From: an uncultured Clostridia bacterium
GTDB taxonomy: Bacteria; Bacillota; Clostridia; Peptostreptococcales; Anaerovoracaceae
DNA length: 64,000 nucleotides
Direction of reading: 5' to 3'
NCBI GenBank assembly: GCA_938046095.1
Contig: CALIXS010000013.1
Span: 112,852-176,851, forward strand
Positions 58,916 to 64,000 of this stretch are shown here, piece after piece. Positions within the stretch are counted from its first letter, which is position 1. Each line of letters starts with the position of its first letter. The notes beneath the pieces are model-generated. The model did no database searches, was not told the origin of the DNA, and saw nothing but the letters and a program-made list of their open reading frames with translations. Both the position numbers and the translations under genes were made by a program.

Positions 58916-61116
58916 GATTTCTGTCTGTATACGTCCGTAACTCCCTCTACATTCCTGAGTGTGCGCAAAACTTTCTGCATCTGCTGCGTGCTCGATATTG
59001 AAAGGGTGAGGATTATATGAACGGCTCCGTCTTTGCCGCTCTTGGCATTTACACCCGAAATATGGACATCCATATCCTCGCACGCTTTCGAAATATCCGA
59101 AAACATACGTTTGCGGTCAACGGTGACTATGCATATGTCCGCGTTATAAGATTTACCCGTTTTCAGGTCTTCCCACTCAACATCTATAAATCTTGCCCTT
59201 TCGGATTCAGGCAGTGCCGTTATATTCGAACAGTCGCTGCGATGTACCGAAATACCTCTTCCCTTTGTTATGAAGCCGATTATATCGTCGCCCGGCACCG
59301 GGTTGCAGCAGCGGGCTATCCTTATCATAAGATTGTCGGCTCCCTTTACTACTATACCCGGATTATCCCGTATCAGGCGGTCCGCCTTTTCGCGCTTTGC
59401 ATTGTTCGTTTCCGCCGCCTTTGCCCGCTCATCGTCTTTTATGTGATCGAGCTTTTGCTCCTCGTCATAATACCTGAACAGGATTCCGGCGTATCTCGAG
59501 AGCAGCGTACTGCTTTTGCTTATCTGTACATACAGGTCGTCGAGGCCTTTAGCTACTCCCATTTCCCTGATGGCTCGCGCCATCTGCGATACTTTTGCCG
59601 TATGCTGGGGATCATAACCTTTTTTTCGTATATATTTGTCCAGAAGCTCTCTGCCTCTGGAAATATCATCAGATTTGTTCGCTTTTCGGAGAAACTGCCT
59701 TATCTTCGTTCGTGCCGTGGATGATTTGGCTATCTTGAGCCAATCGTTCGTAGGACCGCTTGAATTTGCACTCGTTACAATCTCAACGATATCGCCGTTA
59801 TGAAGCTCGTGGTCGATGGTAACCATCTTTCCGTTGACCTTGGCGCCGACACATTTGCAGCCCACGTCAGTATGGATCTTAAACGCGAAATCGAGAGGTC
59901 TGGCGCCGGCAGGAAGATCTATCACCTCTCCCTTAGGCGTAAATACGAACACCTGACTTGAGAAGAGATCCATCTTGAGTGTTTCCATAAATTCTTTCGG
60001 ATCATTCAGCTCCTGCTGCCACTCAAGCGTCTGTCTGAGCCATGCAAGCTTCAGCTCCTCTGAATTCTGACTTCCGTCCGCCTTGCCTTCTTTGTATTTC
60101 CAGTGAGCGGCAATGCCGTATTCCGCCACTCTGTGCATTTCGTACGTACGTATCTGTATCTCGAACGGTTCTCCGTTTTCGCCGAGAACAGTCGTATGTA
60201 AGGACTGATACATGTTCGGCTTCGGCATCGCTATGTAATCTTTGAATCGTCCCGGGATGGGCTTCCACATGGTGTGCACCTGTCCCAAAACGGCATAGCA
60301 GTCCCTCACGGTATCGACGATAACTCTGACAGCGGTAATATCGAATATCTCATCGAACTGCTTATGCTGAAGAAACATCTTGCGATATATGCTGTAAAGA
60401 TGCTTCGACCGTCCGTAAATGTCGTAGTGCATTTTCATTTGGTCGAGCGATTCTCTCATCTTCTCGATTACTTCGTTTATGAACTGCTCATGCTGGCCGC
60501 GCTTTTCCTCCACCTCTTTCTTAAGTGTTTCATACTCTTCTGGATGCAAATACTTGAGTGCAATATCCTCAAGCTCGAATTTTATCGTATAAATGCCGAG
60601 ACGGCTCGCCAGAGGCGCGTAGATTTCGAGCGTTTCCCGCGATTTTTCTATCTGCTTTTCGGGTGACCAATATTCCGCCGTGCGCATGTTGTGGAGTCTG
60701 TCCGCGAGCTTTATCACGAGTACGCGTATATCCTTTGACATCGCAAGGAACATCTTTCGCAGATTTTCAGCCTGTGCCTCCTCCTGCGTGTCGAATTTTA
60801 TAGAACCGAGCTTGGTGACACCGTCGACAAGCAAAGCGACGCTCTCGCCGAAATCGTCAACGAGCATTTCCCTCGTGTAGTTCGTGTCTTCGACAACGTC
60901 ATGAAGAAGACCTCCCACGATAGTCTCCTCGTCCATCCCGAGTCCGGCGAGGATGATCGCCACGGCTATCGGGTGAGTAAAATACGGCTCTCCGCTTTTG
61001 CGTTTTTGGCCCTCGTGAAGCTCCTTAGCCTTATCGAAAGCTCTGCCGATCATTTCCGTATTATAATTTTCATTGTATTTCAGAATGTCCTGCAGGAATT
61101 CAGCTTTCGTTTCCAT
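58912..61116 (-). CDS. relA: Bifunctional (p)ppGpp synthetase/hydrolase (Rel)
   Basis: A 734-residue long RSH protein. N-terminal HD hydrolase (HPIAVAIILAGL, LLHDVVEDT), synthetase domain (about 230-350), TGS domain (VFVFTPKGEVIDLPAGARPLDFAF), a zinc-finger-like segment (ARCCNPVPGDDIIGF) and a C-terminal ACT domain. The intact HD motif means it can both make and degrade the alarmone. It lies six bases after secDF. The start lacks a good ribosome binding site, which may mean coupling to secDF. Confidence 0.97.
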   Translation of the reverse strand: METKAEFLQDILKYNENYNTEMIGRAFDKAKELHEGQKRKSGEPYFTHPIAVAIILAGLGMDEETIVGGLLHDVVEDTNYTREMLVDDFGESVALLVDGVTKLGSIKFDTQEEAQAENLRKMFLAMSKDIRVLVIKLADRLHNMRTAEYWSPEKQIEKSRETLEIYAPLASRLGIYTIKFELEDIALKYLHPEEYETLKKEVEEKRGQHEQFINEVIEKMRESLDQMKMHYDIYGRSKHLYSIYRKMFLQHKQFDEIFDITAVRVIVDTVRDCYAVLGQVHTMWKPIPGRFKDYIAMPKPNMYQSLHTTVLGENGEPFEIQIRTYEMHRVAEYGIAAHWKYKEGKADGSQNSEELKLAWLRQTLEWQQELNDPKEFMETLKMDLFSSQVFVFTPKGEVIDLPAGARPLDFAFKIHTDVGCKCVGAKVNGKMVTIDHELHNGDIVEIVTSANSSGPTNDWLKIAKSSTARTKIRQFLRKANKSDDISRGRELLDKYIRKKGYDPQHTAKVSQMARAIREMGVAKGLDDLYVQISKSSTLLSRYAGILFRYYDEEQKLDHIKDDERAKAAETNNAKREKADRLIRDNPGIVVKGADNLMIRIARCCNPVPGDDIIGFITKGRGISVHRSDCSNITALPESERARFIDVEWEDLKTGKSYNADICIVTVDRKRMFSDISKACEDMDVHISGVNAKSGKDGAVHIILTLSISSTQQMQKVLRTLRNVEGVTDVYRQKS

Positions 61117-61122
61117 AGGCCG

Positions 61123-63357
61123 TTATTGTTTGCTTTCTACCTTTTTAGCTTCCTTTGCGCGCTTTTCCCGATTCAGTATATACGCCGATTTTCCCTCGTT
61201 TTTGCTGAACTCGTGCAGTATAGGGCTGCAAAGGAATATTGATGAATATGTTCCAACGATAACGCCCAGCATAAGCGGTATCGCAAACTCTCTTATGGAT
61301 GTTGAGACCATTATCATGAGAGGCACCATCGATGCGAGCGTCGTAAGAGATGTCATGAACGATCTGCTCAGCGTCTGATTGATGCTCCTGTTTATTATCG
61401 CTCCGACCTCATCTTTCCTGTAGAGTTTCCTGTTCTCGCGTATCCTGTCAAATACTACGATCGTATCGTTTATCGAATATCCGACAACTGTAAGTATACC
61501 GGCGATGAACGGATTGTTTATAGTTATACCGAATACGGCGTATATGGCAAGTATAACAAGTACGTCATGCGCAAGTCCGGCGACAGAGGATACGCCGTAC
61601 TTCCATGATTTGAACCTGAGTATTATATATATAAGCATACATGCGGCAGCTATCAGTATTGATTTGACGGCGTTCGCTTTCAGCTCATTTCCGACAGTAG
61701 GCCCGAACTGCTCGGATGAAAGCACACTGCTCTCGGTTATTCCGTATTTTTCTCCGAGCTTTGATACTATTTCAGCGCGCTCATCGCTCTCGAGCGCTTT
61801 GATCGTCTTGAGTATGATCTGGTCTTTTTTCTCGCCTGCGAGGACTATGCTCGGGTTCAGATCGAAATCCCTGAGCGTTTCGGTGACCTCCTCGGTATTT
61901 ACCGTCTGGCCCATGTCGATCTGCATCATGGTGCCGCCGGTGAAGTCGATCCCGTAATTGAAACCCTTGACGACTCCGAATACGAGTCCTGCGACTATTA
62001 CGCATACGCTGATGGAATAAAATATTTTGCGATGACCGATAAAGTCAAAGTCTCTTTTGATGAGGCGCTTAGGCGTGCCGTCCTCATTACATCCGAAATA
62101 TCTGTTCTTTGCAAATATCCTGCTGTTCGCCAGCAGCCCGATGAGTATCTGCGATATGACCACAGCGGTAAAAATACTCACTATGATACCGATCATAAGC
62201 GTTATTGCAAAGCCTTTAACTGTTGTAGAACCTATTTCATAACATACAACAGCTGCTATCAGCGTAGTTATCTGCGCATCGAGAACCGTGACGAGCGCGT
62301 GCCTGAAGCCCTCGCTAACCGCGACCCTTATCGTCTTGCCTGCCGCTATCTCATCTTTTATTCTCGAGAATATTATTACATTTGCGTCTACCGCCATACC
62401 TATCGACAATATGATAGCCGCTATGCCCGGCAGAGTGAGCACAACTCCGACTCCTGCCATAAGCCAAAGATCAATGAGTACGTAAAGTGCAAGCGCTATA
62501 TCGGCCATAATTCCGAGTACGTTATACATCAGAATCATTAGTATGAATACGAGCGCAAGACCTATAACTCCCGCGAGGACGCTCTTGGACAGAGCATCGG
62601 CGCCTATAGTCGCCGTCTGTACCGATGACGTCACCTCTTCGAGCGAAACGGGGAGCGCTCCGCCTCTGATAAGTGCCGCGGTGTTGGACGCATAATCGTA
62701 TTCCATTCCCTTCTGCTGAGTTATCTCACACGATGTCGATGTAATCGTATCTTTTACCGTCGGAGCCGTAAGGACTTTGTTATCGAGCATTATTGCGACA
62801 GCATTTGACTGAACGTCATTCATAGTAGACTTGACCGTTCCGCTCGCAGCCTTTGCCGTAGCTTCGGCAAACTTTTTGGAGCCTTCAGAGGTGAACTGTA
62901 ATACGATCTTGTATCCGCCGTGTTCGGAGTCCGTATCTATGCCCGCATCCGCCACATCATCACCGGTCATTATCTCCGTTCCGTCCGCGAGAAGGAACCG
63001 GAGCTGAGCCGTAGTACCGATGGTTTTGATCGCCTCGTCGGCGTTTTCGACTCCCGGCATTTCTACCCTCAGTCTCTTGTCACCCTCTAACGATACGGTG
63101 GCTTCGGAAATACCCATGGCGTTGACACGCTGATTCATGACGGCGCGCGTCTGGTTCATTATTTTCTCAAGCTCTGATCCTTTCGCATCGGTCTTTGCCT
63201 CCATAACGACATATACGCCGCCGTCGATATCGAGACCGAATTTCATCACATTTTTGATGCTGCTGATGCTGCCCGCCCCGAAGACCGTGATATACCATCC
63301 GGCTGCGACGGCGAGGACGATCAGAACTGATAATACTTTTCTTAACTTAAGGTTCAT
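61123..63357 (-). CDS. secDF: Protein translocase subunit SecDF (fused SecD-SecF)
   Basis: A 744-residue fusion of SecD (about 1-430) and SecF (about 445-735), with about 12 membrane helices. The SecD part has FGLDIDGGVYVVMEA and a periplasmic-side P1 domain, then LPGIAAIILSIGMAVDANVIIFSRIKDE; the SecF part has FNYGIDFTGGTMMQ and YSINDTIVVFDRIREN. It uses the proton motive force to help pull proteins out of SecYEG. It has its own promoter and GGAGG, and probably leads the long leftward operon down to rnj. Confidence 0.96.
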   Translation of the reverse strand: MNLKLRKVLSVLIVLAVAAGWYITVFGAGSISSIKNVMKFGLDIDGGVYVVMEAKTDAKGSELEKIMNQTRAVMNQRVNAMGISEATVSLEGDKRLRVEMPGVENADEAIKTIGTTAQLRFLLADGTEIMTGDDVADAGIDTDSEHGGYKIVLQFTSEGSKKFAEATAKAASGTVKSTMNDVQSNAVAIMLDNKVLTAPTVKDTITSTSCEITQQKGMEYDYASNTAALIRGGALPVSLEEVTSSVQTATIGADALSKSVLAGVIGLALVFILMILMYNVLGIMADIALALYVLIDLWLMAGVGVVLTLPGIAAIILSIGMAVDANVIIFSRIKDEIAAGKTIRVAVSEGFRHALVTVLDAQITTLIAAVVCYEIGSTTVKGFAITLMIGIIVSIFTAVVISQILIGLLANSRIFAKNRYFGCNEDGTPKRLIKRDFDFIGHRKIFYSISVCVIVAGLVFGVVKGFNYGIDFTGGTMMQIDMGQTVNTEEVTETLRDFDLNPSIVLAGEKKDQIILKTIKALESDERAEIVSKLGEKYGITESSVLSSEQFGPTVGNELKANAVKSILIAAACMLIYIILRFKSWKYGVSSVAGLAHDVLVILAIYAVFGITINNPFIAGILTVVGYSINDTIVVFDRIRENRKLYRKDEVGAIINRSINQTLSRSFMTSLTTLASMVPLMIMVSTSIREFAIPLMLGVIVGTYSSIFLCSPILHEFSKNEGKSAYILNREKRAKEAKKVESKQ

Positions 63358-63415
63358 ACTTTCCTCCGTAGATAATACCGTTCATGCACATAAATCAGGC
63401 ATTGTAATAAGATTT

Positions 63416-63444
63416 ATTTTACTACTTTTTACATTCTTCATCAA
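63416..63444 (-). promoter_or_regulatory. Promoter of secDF and the downstream leftward operon
   Basis: On the minus strand TTGATG (63444-63439) and TAAAAT (63421-63416) are 17 bases apart, 59 bases upstream of the secDF start codon. It is the only good promoter I see in front of the secDF-to-rnj run. Confidence 0.65.
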
Positions 63445-63775
63445 GACGAAAAGCCTAAAAAATGCGCTCTTATCATTATTTTTAGCGATTTTGCGGTATC
63501 ATTCAGAGGTTATGAATGACAAGTACGGGAGCGTAAACTCCGGATTACCGACAATAAAAAAAACACTGGAGTTTAACAGTTAACAGGGACTCGAAGAAGT
63601 GGGACAAAAAAATACAAATCAAAACCATTCAAAACAATTCAAAAAAGGCGGCGCAAAAGGTTTGAGCTTAGATGCCGCTTTGTAAGCGGTGCGGATATTT
63701 CTATGCAAACAAAGTCGGACTCACAGCCTGTCGTTATGAAGCAAAGAGCAACATCGCCAAAGCAGGTGGCTCGAA
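63445..63775. other. Non-coding stretch upstream of secDF
   Basis: No convincing gene. It contains an inverted repeat of AAACTCC (63536-63542) with GGAGTTT (63569-63575), AT-rich sequence with near-repeats of ATTCAAAA (63626-63645), and a small stem CCGCTT/AAGCGG (63675-63689). Short open frames exist on both strands, but none has a ribosome binding site plus recognisable product. Confidence 0.6.
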
Positions 63776-64000
63776 GCGGGTAGCCTGGAAAAACATACTG
63801 CTCATCAAAAAAGAGCATTCCGACCTGATTGCTCACAGGAACGGCTCCCCGAGGCACAAAACCGTGAGCGGGTAGCCTGCAAAAACATACTGCTCATCAA
63901 AAAACGACCATTCTGATCTGATTGCTCACAGGAACGGCTCCTCGGGGCACAAAACCGTGAGCGGGTAGCCTGCAAAAACATACTGCTCATCAAAAAACGA
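63776..64000. repeat. Tandem repeat, unit 92-93 bp, truncated by the window end
   Basis: Units begin with GCGGGTAGCCTG at 63776, 63868 and 63961. The first (92 bp) and second (93 bp) copies are nearly identical; the differences are mostly clustered around unit bases 38-58. The third copy matches the second as far as it is visible (40 bases). Each unit has GCTCAC-A-GG facing CCGTGAGC across the unit boundary, able to form an 8-bp stem. There are no spacers between units. The array continues to the right, so its length and function are unknown. Confidence 0.9.

Noticed and set aside
63672..63875. A 67-residue open frame with CKRCGY near its start, reading into the tandem repeat
   Set aside because: No ribosome binding site, it runs into the repeat unit, and the repeat itself supplies its C-terminal third. 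A coincidental frame is more likely.
63805..63993. Minus-strand open frame encoding a repeated peptide of about 31 residues
   Set aside because: The repetition follows from the 93-base unit length; no start signal supports translation.
63776..64000. CRISPR array at the right edge
   Set aside because: Units of 92-93 bp are contiguous with no unique spacers, and there are no cas genes in the window.

Overview
This 64 kb window looks like ordinary chromosome from an anaerobic, Gram-positive bacterium of the class Clostridia. The evidence is the gene content and order (rplU-rpmA-obg, mutS-mutL-miaA-ynbB, Asp23-nusB-xseAB-ispA-dxs-tlyA, secDF-relA-hemZ-hisS-aspS), Bacillota-type regulatory sites (a CGAAC-N4-GTTC LexA box at recA, strong GGAGG ribosome binding sites), frequent TTG starts, a PurO-type IMP cyclohydrolase with a stand-alone AICAR transformylase, and a large single-chain PurL. 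Codon use favours ATA (Ile) and AGG/AGA (Arg) throughout, with no obvious island of foreign composition. I cannot name the genus.

Layout. Bases 1-26048 are read rightward: the end of cinA; recA with its SOS box; rplU-rpmA-obgE; a fused HD/radical-SAM gene with its DUF2344 partner; comEA; a DUF896 protein; nifS-iscU; a phosphohexomutase; alaS; ireB-ruvX; and a compact purine operon purE-F-M-N-O-H*-D-L (H* has only the transformylase domain). Bases 26238-63357 are almost solid leftward genes. In transcription order from the right: secDF, relA, a metallo-beta-lactamase-fold hydrolase, hemZ, hisS, aspS, nadD, yqeK, rsfS, leuS, rnj; then efp; then mltG, an O-methyltransferase, a U32 peptidase, a CNNM-type protein, Asp23, nusB, a TsaD-like paralogue, xseA, xseB, ispA, dxs, tlyA, an aminotransferase, mutS, mutL, miaA, a tyrosine recombinase, ynbB, a TVP38-family membrane protein; and finally a small LysM protein. 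The two gene sets converge at about 26.1-26.2 kb. The last 640 bases hold no recognisable gene and end in a tandem repeat of about 93 bp that runs off the window.

How the genes work together. Translation and ribosome biology dominate (L21, L27, Obg, RsfS, EF-P, AlaRS, LeuRS, AspRS, HisRS, MiaA, TlyA, NusB), with DNA repair (RecA, MutSL, RuvX, ExoVII), isoprenoid supply (Dxs, IspA), purine synthesis and stress control (Rel, LexA operators). The LysM gene at 26.2 kb has a sigma-A-type promoter flanked by two LexA-like palindromes and is the best candidate for an SOS division inhibitor of the YneA type. The pur operon is preceded by an inverted pair of GCGAAC boxes resembling Bacillus-type PurR operators.

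I found no tRNA or rRNA gene, no CRISPR array, no insertion sequence and no prophage. The items most worth a second look are the two-operator YneA-like gene, the HD/radical-SAM fusion, the missing Prp protease together with an L27 that lacks the cleavable leader, the candidate pur operator, and the 93-bp tandem array at the right edge.
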